From NCBI RefSeq assembly GCF_002259645.1, contig NZ_MWWV01000012.1:1-64000 (forward strand): 64,000 nucleotides of DNA. Direction: 5' to 3'. The stretch comes from Bifidobacterium tissieri. GTDB taxonomy: Bacteria > Actinomycetota > Actinomycetes > Actinomycetales > Bifidobacteriaceae. The notes under the pieces were generated by a model that saw only the letters and a list, made by a program, of their open reading frames with translations, ran no database searches and was not told the origin of the DNA. The position numbers and the translations under genes were made by a program. This document shows, one piece after another, positions 8,642 through 18,800 of the stretch (position 1 is its first letter; each line of letters starts with the position of its first letter).

Positions 8642-8720
8642 AGCACGATGAATGCGGCATTCGTCCTCGACCCCGACGGCAACAACATCGAAGCCGTCGT
8701 CGACTGGTCCGGCTGGTACA
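8642..8720 (+). pseudogene. Remnant of a VOC (glyoxalase/bleomycin-resistance) family protein C-terminus
   Basis: The plus strand encodes NAAFVLDPDGNNIEAV just after an ATG at 8648. This is the characteristic C-terminal signature of small VOC/glyoxalase-fold enzymes, where it supplies the last strand and a metal-binding glutamate. Nothing before it in that frame resembles the rest of such a protein, and after it the frame dissolves into Thr/Pro/Asn-rich text that is the antisense of the neighbouring gene. It looks like the tail left after deletion of a VOC gene. Confidence 0.5.
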
Positions 8721-8745
8721 CCCACACCACCAACTTAACCAACCA

Positions 8746-9732
8746 TCACGCCAACACCACAGACACCACCAACCCCGCAGACTCCTCACCAGACCACACA
8801 CCACCAGTACGATCCCAACCCATACCATTCGCACGCACCGCAACAACACCATACCCACGAGCCTGAGTCACCAGCCACACAGCACACTGCCATACCAATC
8901 GCCGAGCATCCCCATCAGACAACCCCGACGGCAACGACAACACCAACGACCCGGAACCGGACACCACTGATGAACCGGCCCCAGACGCGCTCGCCGAAGA
9001 AGACCCAGACACGGCCCCAGACGCGCTCGCCGACGCCGACGCGCCCGCAGCACCATCCGACACCGTGATCATCGGAAACCTAGTCCCAATCGCTGCAACC
9101 AACCCATCCCGATCAGAACCACCAGCCGGCTCCAACGCACACCCAGCCCCCGCAGCCACCTCACCAGTCAACGCCTGCGCCCAAGCCCGAGCCAAATCAT
9201 CCCAATTCGCATACAAATCCGGATACCCCGACCGCTGCACCTCCTGCGCAGCATCCTCCGTCGGAATTGACTGCCAATCAGGCACCTTCACCAGCGCATC
9301 ATAAAACGCGTTGATCGCATACGACTCATCCATCAACTGCTCAACCGAACCCCAACCCTGACTAGGACGCTGCTGAAAAAGCCCAACCGAATCCAGATCA
9401 CCATAATCAATATTCGTCAACTTCGACTCCTGCATCGCCGTGGCAATCGCCACAGTAACCGCATGATCAGGCAAACCCCGCTCCATCGCAATACGAGCAA
9501 TAAGCGCCGCATTCGACGCCTGCGTAGGACTCAACGGAATCGTGCCAGACCCAGCCGAACAATACGCGTCAGCCGCCGAACGCGGCGCAACAGTATCCGC
9601 ACGACGCAGATTAATCAGCACAGCAACCATGGCAAGCGCCGTAACAGCAGCAACCACAGTGAACATCACCGCAACCACCGTACCAACACCACCACGTCGC
9701 CCCACACGCCCATATCGCAAATGCCGTCCCAT
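8746..9732 (-). CDS. Lytic-transglycosylase-like secreted or membrane-anchored protein
   Basis: The 328-residue protein has a basic N-terminus, one membrane helix (about residues 18-42), a globular domain with AMQESKL and GDLDSVGLFQQRPSQGWG, a Ser/Ala/Gly-rich linker and a smaller C-terminal domain. The ESKL and GLFQQRPSQGWG motifs belong to an actinobacterial lysozyme-fold domain in which the glutamate is a candidate catalytic residue, which suggests wall remodelling. GGAGGTG precedes the ATG at 9732. Codon use is unusual: third positions are mostly G or T, unlike the C-ending preference of neighbours, giving a plus strand rich in A and C. Recent acquisition is possible. Confidence 0.7.
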   Translation of the reverse strand: MGRHLRYGRVGRRGGVGTVVAVMFTVVAAVTALAMVAVLINLRRADTVAPRSAADAYCSAGSGTIPLSPTQASNAALIARIAMERGLPDHAVTVAIATAMQESKLTNIDYGDLDSVGLFQQRPSQGWGSVEQLMDESYAINAFYDALVKVPDWQSIPTEDAAQEVQRSGYPDLYANWDDLARAWAQALTGEVAAGAGCALEPAGGSDRDGLVAAIGTRFPMITVSDGAAGASASASASGAVSGSSSASASGAGSSVVSGSGSLVLSLPSGLSDGDARRLVWQCAVWLVTQARGYGVVAVRANGMGWDRTGGVWSGEESAGLVVSVVLA

Positions 9733-9867
9733 CACACCTCCATCATCGTCGTGCCACACATCGTGGCATCCACAGATGACATTCCCCTAACGGGACAAGA
9801 ACGGGAATGGAAAACGGAAGCGGTGGGGAACCCACAGCAGCAGATCACCCCACCGCATACGAAGACG

Positions 9868-10857
9868 CTACCTCAACCAACCAGGACGCCCATTACGCAC
9901 CGCCCTGGTACCAGCAGTCGGACCGGTCGCCAACTCCAGACGCAGCGCCGACTCGGCAAGCCGATCCAGACCACGGCCCAACCACCAGGAGATGAGGATG
10001 ATCACACCACCGAACATCGCCCGGCTCGTACCCGAAGCGGCCAGCGCACTGTCAGGCAGACGGTTGACGACACCGGTGAGCAGCGCTCGCATCATGGTGA
10101 GCCGGGTGATGTCGGGGCGGACCGTGGTGGTTTCGATGAGGTCGATGGCGTCACCAACCAGTTCGGACAGCTGCTCCTCCTGACCATCCTCAGAATACTC
10201 GACGTCCTCCACAGCGTGACGCAGGTCACGACCACGCCGGGAGCCGGCATCGGCGGGATGAATGCGTTCGACCTCATCGATGATGAGAGCGGCCACGAGA
10301 CTGGGGCCGGCAGGGGAGGCCAGCGCATCAACGAGCAGCTGCATGGTACGGTCGATCGGGGCGGCGAGTACCGTATCGGTCCCACCGTCATCGACCGCGT
10401 TCTGCACGAGCCGCTGCCAGGCCCGCCACACGCCATAGCGCTCGTCAGCGGAGACGATGAGTTGCATCAGACGCAGGGAGGTGTGCACCTGATGCGGGGC
10501 GAGGCGCCTGGCCTGACGGTCAAGATGCAGACGCATCAGCAACGTCTGCCGGCTGGCGTCCCCGGTGAGAGGGAACGGAGTGAGAGGGATGATGGGGGAG
10601 TCAAGCAGTTTCACCGCTTCGACATCGTAGGGCTTGAGGCCGCGGATCCGCCCGCGACGGTCAGGAGCAGGGTACTCCCAGCGGGGACGGACGATACCAT
10701 TGGGCTGAACGTAGGTCTTGAGATATGAGGTGCGCTCGTCGGTGACGATAAGCCCGTTGCCCATATCGGTCACATCAGCCGAACGCACCGATGCGCGCAA
10801 CTGTTCAGAGAGGAGGGAGAGATTGATGCGATACCTGTTGTTGTCGTTGATCGACAT
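9868..10857 (-). CDS. Hypothetical protein with one hydrophobic segment near the C-terminus
   Basis: The 329-residue product is not recognised. It is mostly soluble with many Arg/Asp/Leu residues, an acidic stretch near residues 230-250, and one hydrophobic segment (GGVIILISWWLG) about 45 residues from the end. The ATG at 10857 is preceded by AAAGGAAAGC. It lies upstream of the transglycosylase-like gene in the same direction, with a gap of about 135 bases, so a cell-envelope connection is possible but unproven. Confidence 0.6.
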   Translation of the reverse strand: MSINDNNRYRINLSLLSEQLRASVRSADVTDMGNGLIVTDERTSYLKTYVQPNGIVRPRWEYPAPDRRGRIRGLKPYDVEAVKLLDSPIIPLTPFPLTGDASRQTLLMRLHLDRQARRLAPHQVHTSLRLMQLIVSADERYGVWRAWQRLVQNAVDDGGTDTVLAAPIDRTMQLLVDALASPAGPSLVAALIIDEVERIHPADAGSRRGRDLRHAVEDVEYSEDGQEEQLSELVGDAIDLIETTTVRPDITRLTMMRALLTGVVNRLPDSALAASGTSRAMFGGVIILISWWLGRGLDRLAESALRLELATGPTAGTRAVRNGRPGWLR

Positions 10858-11055
10858 GCTTTCCTTTCGTTCGTTATCAGACCACATCTCCATCGCCTAA
10901 GGCAACATGTATGCATGAAAATGCATACACGAATCCCTAGGTATCTGGTCAATGCGCTCAAAACGAGCGAAAGCATGAAAAATCACACCATGTCAAACAA
11001 TACCACACTTTTCAAAAGAACAAAACGCTAAAAGTAAGCAAAAGAATCATCGACT

Positions 11056-11964
11056 TCAGCCGCGCTCGCCGTCGTCCGCCGATGACGCGGTGCGCTTGTC
11101 CGCCTGCTCGATGATCACACGCAGGTAGTCCTGTGCCGCCGTCTTGCGCCGGGGAACCAGACTATCTACGATCGCATCCTTCCTGCCACGATTTTTGACA
11201 TACAGAAACCCGATGATGGAGAAGACCAGCGCGCCGATGAAGTTGACGATGAGATCCTCCATCGTGTCGATAAGACCAATGTCCAAGTAACCGCCAAGAC
11301 CAAGATCATTGCCGTTGACGCTGACCTGCGTGATGTCGGGAATGGAGACGATCCGGTTGCCATGAGACGGATCCAGCATGACCGAACTGATGGAATGGAC
11401 GACCGCGTCCTTCTGCATATCCAATCCGAACAGCATGTCCATGCTGAATTCGAAGAATTCCCAGACCACGCCGATCGTCATGGAGAAACAGAACGAGACG
11501 AGTGCCAGATAGGCGGGAGACAGTTTAAACTTCGTCGTATTGGAACGGTTGAGCAGGTCAACCAGTGAGAACCCGATCGCGGCGGCGAGGAACCCGTTCA
11601 GCGTATGCAGCACGGTATCCCAAAAGGGGAACAGCTCGTAGAAAGCGCTGATTTCGCCAAGGATCTCCGCAGAGAACACGAAGACCAGCATAATCACTTC
11701 AAGAACGGACGGAAGCTCAATGCGCAGCTGCAACTGAATGAATGCCGGAGCCAGAAGCAATAGCAACGTCAGTACGCATAGGAACACGTTCTCATAATCG
11801 CCGTTGAAAAACTGCAGAATCGCCATGGCGATGACGAGCGCACGAAGGGTCACATACACGGCGAACGACACCTTGTGCTCGCGAAGCTCCATGCGCATCG
11901 CCTGCCGTATGATCCTCCAACGGTGCCGTACCGAGGAGCTTGCGTTCCTGTTTTTACCCATCAT
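11056..11964 (-). CDS. Polytopic membrane protein (DUF2238-like)
   Basis: The 302-residue protein has about seven hydrophobic segments between residues 40 and 250 and a charged C-terminal tail (KNRGRKDA onward). The segment FPFWDTVLHTLNGFLAAAIGF followed by GVVWEFFEFSMD resembles the DUF2238/YjdF group of membrane proteins of unknown function. GGAAGGG lies just before the ATG pair at 11964 and 11961. About 200 bases of AT-rich DNA separate it from the unknown gene downstream. Biochemical function is not predictable. Confidence 0.7.
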   Translation of the reverse strand: MMGKNRNASSSVRHRWRIIRQAMRMELREHKVSFAVYVTLRALVIAMAILQFFNGDYENVFLCVLTLLLLLAPAFIQLQLRIELPSVLEVIMLVFVFSAEILGEISAFYELFPFWDTVLHTLNGFLAAAIGFSLVDLLNRSNTTKFKLSPAYLALVSFCFSMTIGVVWEFFEFSMDMLFGLDMQKDAVVHSISSVMLDPSHGNRIVSIPDITQVSVNGNDLGLGGYLDIGLIDTMEDLIVNFIGALVFSIIGFLYVKNRGRKDAIVDSLVPRRKTAAQDYLRVIIEQADKRTASSADDGERG

Positions 11965-12061
11965 CGAGCCCTTCCAATTCCTGCTTGTCGACACGTGTTA
12001 GTCTACCGAACACGCCTACAATCGGTAATCGGCAGACATGTGTGACAAAAAGGGGGATACG

Positions 12062-12361
12062 ATGTCGCTGAGCATGGCGCAAAAGACCGCTACGATCAGG
12101 GAATTCAAGGAGAACATGCGTCGTCTGGGGTTGACGGTCGATCAGGTGGGGGATGCATTCGGTGTCAGCGGGCACACGATTCAGAAGATCATCGATCTTA
12201 AATCCGGACGTCTTGAGTATCCATGGATCATTCGCGGGTATCTGATCGAGCGTGCTCGTGAACAGGACGTGGAGCTTGTGCCGTTCACAGCGTTGCGTGG
12301 CGATCCGCACGATTACTGGTTCCTTGACGATGCGGTGCTCGATGCGAAAACGGTCCGATAA
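12062..12361 (+). CDS. DUF2316 family protein
   Basis: The 99-residue protein matches the DUF2316 pattern: an N-terminal helix-turn-helix-like part (FKENMRRLGLTVDQVGDAFGVS), then a W-x-x-R-x-Y-L core and a DPHDYWFLDD tail. The start of the fold looks like a DNA-binding motif, which suggests but does not prove regulation. AAGGGGG precedes the ATG. It is divergent from the membrane protein at 11964, sharing a gap of roughly 100 bases. Confidence 0.72.
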   Translation: MSLSMAQKTATIREFKENMRRLGLTVDQVGDAFGVSGHTIQKIIDLKSGRLEYPWIIRGYLIERAREQDVELVPFTALRGDPHDYWFLDDAVLDAKTVR

Positions 12362-12467
12362 GGCTGGCTGATGATGGTCTCGTCCTCCGACGTTTGGAAA
12401 TGTCTCGAAACGGCAGAGGATTTTGATATGACGAAACCGTCGCGGGGAAGAATGCCATAATCAAGGT

Positions 12468-12833
12468 ATGACTCGTTTTCTTTCACGATGGATCGTGCTC
12501 ACGATTGCGGCCGGTGTCATGGTCGCCGTCCTGCCCGGCATGGAGGCGGTGGGGGAGCCGCCGATTCTCGGAATAGCGGCATTCTCCCTGTTTCTCGCGC
12601 TGATCAATGCCTCGATCAAACCGGTGGTGCAGCTCATAGCGTTACCGCTGTCAATCATGAGTTTCGGACTATTCGCGTTGATTATCAACTGGCTGTTCAT
12701 GGAGCTGGCGTCGTGGCTGGCGTTGTCATTGTTTGATGTGGGCGTGATCATCCATGGTTTCCTCTGGGCGGTGATCGGTTCGCTGATCATGGCGATTGTG
12801 TCAGGCATCGTCAATGCGGTGATTGGGGATTGA
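12468..12833 (+). CDS. YvlD/phage-holin-IV-like small membrane protein
   Basis: The 121-residue protein has four predicted membrane helices and the family pattern of ALINASIKPVVQLIALPLSI followed by FALIINWLFMELAS. This is the YvlD (4-TMS holin superfamily IV, formerly DUF360) group, found in many non-phage contexts and often linked to envelope stress. No phage gene is nearby, so lysis is not inferred. A good GC stem ends the transcript. Confidence 0.82.
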   Translation: MTRFLSRWIVLTIAAGVMVAVLPGMEAVGEPPILGIAAFSLFLALINASIKPVVQLIALPLSIMSFGLFALIINWLFMELASWLALSLFDVGVIIHGFLWAVIGSLIMAIVSGIVNAVIGD

Positions 12834-12865
12834 TCCGGTAGTTTGCTGGGCTCGAGTACAGAGCA

Positions 12866-12898
12866 GGGGTCGCGCGTTTGGATGTAACGCGCGACCCC
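12866..12898 (+). terminator. Terminator hairpin after YvlD-like gene
   Basis: GGGGTCGCGCGTT (12866-12878) pairs with AACGCGCGACCCC (12886-12898) around a 7-base loop, followed by ATATTTGTTT. Confidence 0.82.
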
Positions 12899-12934
12899 AT
12901 ATTTGTTTACGAGGAATGGAGAATAATCAGTATA

Positions 12935-12972
12935 ATTATAGACAAGTTTGTATCACAGACTTCTTCTATAAT
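12935..12972. promoter_or_regulatory. AT-rich inverted repeat containing a -10-like box before the winged-helix gene
   Basis: ATTATAGA (12935-12942) and TCTATAAT (12965-12972) are perfect inverted copies with a 22-base spacer. TATAAT at 12967-12972 is a consensus -10 box for the plus strand, and its mirror image gives one on the minus strand. The repeat lies about 70 bases before the regulator's start and could be its autoregulatory operator. Confidence 0.45.
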
Positions 12973-13043
12973 AAAAACTACCGTATAAAACAACAACCAA
13001 ACGACACCGCAACAAAACAAACCTGCACAGAAACAGGAGGGGC

Positions 13044-13367
13044 ATGAACGAGATCATCCATTCCACGACCCGGCTGCGCATCATGGCCACCATGGTCGAG
13101 CTGGGGGTTGGGCGTCGTATTTCGTTCAAACGTCTAATCAGATTGCTGGACGTCACCAAAGGAAACCTGTCCGTGCAATTGAAGAAGCTGAACGAAGCAG
13201 GCTACATCACGATCATCAAGTCGTTTTCCCCAACGGGTGTTCCCTCGACGGAAGTCAAACTCACCAGGGAAGGCAAAGCCGCCTTCGATAGATATCTCAC
13301 TGATCTGCGCAGAATTCTCAAACCGGATTTTGACTTGTCGGAAGAGATGACATCGGCACAGCAATAG
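13044..13367 (+). CDS. Winged-helix transcriptional regulator (MarR/HTH_34-like)
   Basis: The 107-residue protein has a winged-helix fold: ISFKRLIRLLDVTKGNLSVQ gives the recognition helix and EAGYITIIKSFSPTGVP the wing, about residues 25-75. It is a small single-domain DNA-binding protein. ACAGGAGGGG precedes the ATG. It sits 160 bases before jetA in the same direction, with an inverted repeat both before it and between it and jetA, so it is a candidate regulator of the jet operon (inference). Confidence 0.8.
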   Translation: MNEIIHSTTRLRIMATMVELGVGRRISFKRLIRLLDVTKGNLSVQLKKLNEAGYITIIKSFSPTGVPSTEVKLTREGKAAFDRYLTDLRRILKPDFDLSEEMTSAQQ

Positions 13368-13441
13368 TGACCAGAGAGCAGGGAGCACCTGTACAACGTT
13401 TGAGGTGATGTCCAGAGTACGGGGCTGTCATCGTCACAGTC

Positions 13442-13490
13442 ATTGCGTAATGGACCGTATGCAACGACGTATGCTAGCTTGTAACGCAAT
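13442..13490. promoter_or_regulatory. Inverted repeat in the jetA promoter region
   Basis: ATTGCGT (13442-13448) and ACGCAAT (13484-13490) are inverted copies; extending to nine bases gives one mismatch. Two CGTATGC copies lie between them. The repeat ends about 40 bases before the jetA start and is a possible operator. Confidence 0.35.
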
Positions 13491-13527
13491 CGGCGAATGG
13501 AAATGAAGAAAAGAGCGAGGAACGGTT

Positions 13528-15039
13528 TTGGGTGATGTGAGACAGGAGCTGGAGCGACTTCGGTCGGTGTACGAGACCGGCGTGCTACGCCTGCTCCTAC
13601 GTCGCAATTCAATGCTGTATGTGGCGTTGCTGCGTTCCTCGTTTGATCCACTGACCGGGGAACTGCCTAGGGAGATCCTTGAAGACCGCATCGCTCAGGG
13701 ATTGAGAGAACTGGTCGGTTCCGGTGAATATGCGCTTGGCGAAGACCAGACGTATGCATCTGCGGCACGTCAGGTCCTTGCCGAACTAACCCGTGAGGGC
13801 GATGACGATTACGCGTGGCTGGCCAACTCATTGGATACCGGTACGCATCGATTCCTCTATCGTCTCACGGCACGCGCGCATCGGGCGATCGACGCACTTT
13901 CCCGACTCGATGACGATACACGGACCCTGTCCGGAGCACAGGCGAACAGCATCATCATGGAGATCGAACACGCCCGTATGCAGTTGACCGAGGATCCGCG
14001 GGAACGCGTCACGTTGCTCAATCGAGAGATCAAGACTCGTAAACGTGAGATCAAACGAATCCTGCACGGTGATGATACCAGTCGTCTATCCGATCAGGCC
14101 GTTGAGGACATCATCGCCGTAATTCACAACACCCTGCGAGGAGTGCCTGTGGAATTGCACGAACTCGCATTATCCGAACGTGACAACGGCGATGCACTTC
14201 GTCGTCGTATGCAGTCTGGAGGCATGTCGGTGAATGCGATACTCACCGCATATCACAATGGGTATCGCAAATCGTTCCGCGAATCCGATAGTGGACGACG
14301 ATTCGATGACGCGTTCCAGATCATCGTCACTGATGAAGGTCGTCAGCAGATCGACGATGCGATGCGTGCCATCGCCAAGAGCCCGTATCTGGAAGGGGAG
14401 ACCAGTACGCTGCTCGGCCAGGTCAAGTCCGAACTTGCCCGCATCTATGACGGCATTGAGGATGTCCGTAGGCAAATGCGAGTTTCAGATGAAGCCGTCA
14501 GCCGTCTGGTGCGTCAGCAGACCGACACCCGCTATCGCACCATGCTCGACACGCTTAATCGGCTGTTCGTCAAACTCAACACCGAAGCACGCGAACACCC
14601 AGACGACGGTGCAACGCCATATGACACAAACACCGCGTCCGTACGTTTGGCAGGACTGCCCACACGTCCAGCCAAGCCAATGACCCGTTCCACAACGCCG
14701 GAATTGGCCACTCACACGCCCGTTGTCCCACTTGGCATCCCCGACATTCAGTCGATGATCGAAGTAGGCGGACCGAGGCTCAAACGCATGATCACAATGA
14801 TCCTGGATCATCCGGTTATGCAGAATGATCTGGTGAATATGGCCGCCAGTTTCAACCAGCTGCCTGAAGCAGAGCGTCGAGAAAGCGAACTCATCGGCTT
14901 TCTCGGCAGTCTCCGTGCCTCGGGAGAAGGCTACGTGACCTGGCATTGCATGACATTGGGTGGCAAACCACGATCATGGCGAACCCGGCCCGTATTGGTA
15001 AGCGAAGCGACGTTGACAACCATCATGGAGGAAGAATGA
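13528..15039 (+). CDS. jetA: JetA/MksF-like kleisin (DUF3375), Wadjet-type SMC complex
   Basis: The 503-residue protein matches DUF3375, the kleisin subunit of Wadjet type I (JetA) and MksBEF (MksF) condensin-like complexes. The N-terminal [21 protein letters not shown] and the long helical middle with [13 protein letters not shown] are typical. Kleisins bridge the SMC heads. It uses a TTG start: GAGG at 13517-13520 is seven bases upstream, and no better ATG is nearby. Its stop overlaps the jetB start (ATGA), so the pair is translationally coupled. Family Wadjet complexes act against plasmids; whether this one does is uncertain because jetD is missing. Confidence 0.86.
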   Translation: MGDVRQELERLRSVYETGVLRLLLRRNSMLYVALLRSSFDPLTGELPREILEDRIAQGLRELVGSGEYALGEDQTYASAARQVLAELTREGDDDYAWLANSLDTGTHRFLYRLTARAHRAIDALSRLDDDTRTLSGAQANSIIMEIEHARMQLTEDPRERVTLLNREIKTRKREIKRILHGDDTSRLSDQAVEDIIAVIHNTLRGVPVELHELALSERDNGDALRRRMQSGGMSVNAILTAYHNGYRKSFRESDSGRRFDDAFQIIVTDEGRQQIDDAMRAIAKSPYLEGETSTLLGQVKSELARIYDGIEDVRRQMRVSDEAVSRLVRQQTDTRYRTMLDTLNRLFVKLNTEAREHPDDGATPYDTNTASVRLAGLPTRPAKPMTRSTTPELATHTPVVPLGIPDIQSMIEVGGPRLKRMITMILDHPVMQNDLVNMAASFNQLPEAERRESELIGFLGSLRASGEGYVTWHCMTLGGKPRSWRTRPVLVSEATLTTIMEEE

Positions 15040-15854
15040 GCGACATGACGAACGACACGCTCTTGGATGGCGATGGCACCGACATCAATCCAAACGCCCT
15101 GTTCGAAGGCGATCTGAGTACCATGCCGTCCGATGCACGCATGGCGGCGATCGCGCTCAAACGTGACCGGTATATCACCGGATCCCTGTACGACACGGTG
15201 ATGGACAACCATGACGACGTCGTGCGTTCCCTCAACAATGACATGCTGGAACTGGTCGTCAACACCCATTACCGCATCATGTACGCCGCACCGGTCAGTG
15301 GTCCGGACATCGTCATCCGTTCGCTGAAAACCCGATCCAGTCTGACACGAGAAGAAGCGGCATTGCTGGCATTCCTGCGCATCCGAGTGCTGGAATACGA
15401 AAACGTGAACGCCGACGTCGATCAATGGATCGTCGGATATGAGGAAATCCGGGCAGCGCTGACCACAGGCGCGGGATACCTCGCCGCACGCAACGATGAG
15501 GAAGGCGTGCTCAGAAAACTCTCCGTGACCATATCCATGGCACTGACCCACGGATACCTATCCGAAGTGGAAGACGATGACGGCATGTACCGAATCACGC
15601 CGTTGGTTCCCGTCGTGCTGGACCGGCAGCTCGCCGAGGAATGGCTGAATGCCAATTCCGCGGAGGTTGACGATCCCACGACGGCAAACGGCAAGGATCT
15701 CACTGATGGGGTCGATACGACGATGTCTGGCGATCCTGACTATGCGTCAGATGACGGAACGAATGACCTGCCGGGCAGGGGGCGTGATGCCGGAACCAAT
15801 GCGTCACGCGAGGGCATGACATTGTTCGAGGATGAGGAGGATGAGGGGAAGTGA
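15036..15854 (+). CDS. jetB: JetB/MksE-like KITE subunit (DUF4194)
   Basis: The 272-residue protein resembles DUF4194, the KITE-type winged-helix subunit that binds the kleisin in Wadjet/MksBEF complexes. [21 protein letters not shown] and the [13 protein letters not shown] segment fit the family. The last 60 or so residues are an acidic, low-complexity tail. The ATG at 15036 follows GGAGGAAGA and overlaps the jetA stop; a longer frame from 14946 would overlap jetA by 90 bases and is not used. The stop abuts jetC. Confidence 0.84.
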   Translation: MSDMTNDTLLDGDGTDINPNALFEGDLSTMPSDARMAAIALKRDRYITGSLYDTVMDNHDDVVRSLNNDMLELVVNTHYRIMYAAPVSGPDIVIRSLKTRSSLTREEAALLAFLRIRVLEYENVNADVDQWIVGYEEIRAALTTGAGYLAARNDEEGVLRKLSVTISMALTHGYLSEVEDDDGMYRITPLVPVVLDRQLAEEWLNANSAEVDDPTTANGKDLTDGVDTTMSGDPDYASDDGTNDLPGRGRDAGTNASREGMTLFEDEEDEGK

Positions 15855-15856
15855 CC

Positions 15857-18800
15857 ATGTCACACGATATGCAGATCATTGCCGACCGTTGGATGCTGAA
15901 TAGCCGTTGCCTCATCAACTGGGGCTCGTATGACGGTTACCATGAATTCCGCCCCTCCACGGATGCCATGCTTCCGGTCACACTGCTCGCAGGGGCGAGC
16001 GAATCCGGAAAATCCACTCTGGTGGACGCGCAGATCTCCCTGCTGTATCCGACCGGCACACCCTTCAACAAGGCATCCAATACCGGTCGCTCCGAGCGTA
16101 GCGATTACACATATCTACGCGGCATGCTCGGCTACGACAACACCGGCAATGGTGATGTTCCGGCGTTCCTTCGAGGACGTCGTGACGACGGGACCCCGCA
16201 GCCGGTCTGGGGAGCAATCGTGGATACGTACGTCAATCACACCACCGGTCAGACGTTGTCGTGCGGCAAGTTCCTCTACCTGTCGGCGGGCGACGGGCAG
16301 GGAGATGTCCGTCGGCAATACGTCACCTGGGATCACACGATCGATCCACGACTCATGGACCGCTACCGCGACACCCCGTTTACCCCAACCCAGTTGAAGA
16401 ACACGTATGTCGGATGCGACACATTTCCGAACGCCGACGCGTTCCACACATACATCTGGCGGGTCATGGGACTGAGCGCGGAAGCATGCCGGCTACTGCA
16501 CAAATTGCAGTCGGCCGATGCGCCCTCGCGTCTCGACGATATTTTCAAGCAGGGTGTGCTTGGAGTGCCGGAGGCGATTGGACTCGCGCAGTCCGCCGTC
16601 TCCGATTATGAACGGTATGACACGAACTTCCGAAGCATGGCGGAGAAGACCCAGCGAATCGAACGACTCACTGCCATTCAGCATGCCTACGACGCCTATG
16701 CCACGGCATTGCAGAATGTGCACGACTTTGCTCCGGTGGACCCGGAATCCGAACAGGGCAATGGCCACGCCACGATCGTAAGCTGGGTGACAAACCGCAT
16801 GACCGGCGAAGTACGCAAGCGGGTGCCAATCGATGTGCTTGCCCTGAAGCGCAAAGAGCAGGATCTCGAATCCCTGCAACGACAGGCGGACGCCATGCGG
16901 GATCGTGTTTCGCAAATCGAAACGCAACTGAACAATCACGATGAGGGAAGCCTCACACGCTTGGAAGCCCAGCTGAAGCAGGCGGAGATCACGCTGCAGG
17001 ATGTCACCGAACAGCGTGATCGCTTGCAGACACGGTTTGCCACCGCTGGCATGACCATGCCCGATGACGCGCAATCGTGGGAATCATGCCGCGCCGATAT
17101 CGCCACATTAAGTGTTGAGCTTAACCAGCGCAAGGATTCGCTGACGGAGCAGCGCAATACCGCGGTACGTATGATCGGTGAGGCAAAACGTACATTGGCT
17201 GCGTTGCGTCAGGACTACGACCGTCAACGCAGGCAGCGCACCCGTATCTCCCAACCGATGGATGAGGCACGGTCATTGCTCGCACAGGCGACCGGACTAT
17301 CCACCGACGAGCTGCCGTATGTGGCCGAGCTCATGGATGTTCGGGAGGATGCCGAGGAATGGCGCAACGCCATGAACGTGGTCTACGGTCAGCTTGCCCA
17401 GACCATTCTCGTGGACAAGCGTCACGAGGCGGGCTTCGCCGCGAAGGTGAGCACAATCGATCCCAAGCGTATGATCCGTCGCACATGGACGTTTGTGGAC
17501 ACCACCAGGGATTACATCGCCGATGGCGAGAAGGCGTGGATGTCAGGCAAGCTCCGATATCGGGAGGATTCGCCGTTCGTCGATTGGCTCAAATCCCAGA
17601 CGTCCTCCGAACGGCTGGATGCTCTATGCGTGGATGACATCGATGATGAGTCCGCCACACGGCAGGTGCAGCGGGATGGTCAGATCAAATCCGGAAGGCA
17701 CGGCCACCACGGCAGCAAGGGATTGCACCCCGTCATTGGTTTCGTCACCGAGTCATATCTTGACGAACTGCGCAGCCAGTTCGTCAAAGCGGAAGCCCGT
17801 CTGTCCGATGCGGAGGACGACTATCGTGAGGCGGACGCCGGCATCGACCTGTTGCGAGCCAAAGAGGAGTTGGCGGATCAGCTGTCGTACACGACATGGG
17901 ACAAAATCGATGTCGACGGAGCCGAACAACGGATCTCGGAACTGCGCACGACCATCGATTCGTTGCGCGACGATCCGGAGCTCGCCCATCTGCTTGATGC
18001 CCGACGAAACGTGCAACAGCAGCTTGACGCCATGCAGGAGCAGGCGATACGCGCAAAGATGGACCGAGATGAGATCCAGCAGGCCATTCAGACCGCTCGG
18101 CAATGGCTTGACGAACATCGAGGCGTCACGCTGACCTCCGACACGTCCGGGCATCTCGCCGACGCAGCGATCAAGGTTCTGACCGACGCATACGAGCACG
18201 TGTTCTCCAGCGTGCTCAACCCGGAGGATCGGGCCGGCCTGATCGTCACGGCAGCGAACAGGACCGCTGCGAACAAGGTCACGACCGATGAGGAATCGAA
18301 GCGGTCGAAACCGGGGGAGACGTTCGTGGAGCGGGCCGTGTCCAGCGTGGAGAAGGAGATTCGTCAGAAGATCGCAAGGTTGCGTGAGAACGTGGATGCC
18401 ACGCGCAAAACCGTAGAGGATCGGATGACGACGTACCATTCCCTGTACGTGCCTGATGACAATACCATCACGACCACTGTGACCGACTACCGGTTCTATC
18501 AGGAGGAATTGAAGAGCCTGAATCTGCTGGCTGCGACGACCGCGACCAATGAGGAATACGTAAATTGCCTGGACAAGCTGCTGATGGACTTCACCCAGCT
18601 CAACCGGGCGATCGATGCGGATGCTCGAGACATCGATGACCAGCTGGACAAGATCAACGCCATGCTCAAAGGGCAGCAATTCGGTCCACGACACGGCAGT
18701 CTGTCCATCGGCGCGGATGTACGGCGTCCGGAAGCCACATTCACCGGACCGTTGAAGCGGACGATGACATTGCTCAGTGAATGGAAGGCCGGCAGCCGTG

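Noticed and set aside
8113-8970. A plus-strand frame across the hydrolase gene and its upstream region
   Set aside because: It is antisense to the hydrolase and runs into A/C-rich antisense text; only the short VOC-like segment in another frame is meaningful.
12468-12833. Prophage holin
   Set aside because: The match is to the YvlD/4-TMS family, widespread on chromosomes; no phage genes are nearby.
14946-15035. Longer N-terminus of JetB
   Set aside because: It would overlap jetA by 90 bases and lacks a ribosome site; the ATG at 15036 overlaps the jetA stop with GGAGGAAGA just before it.
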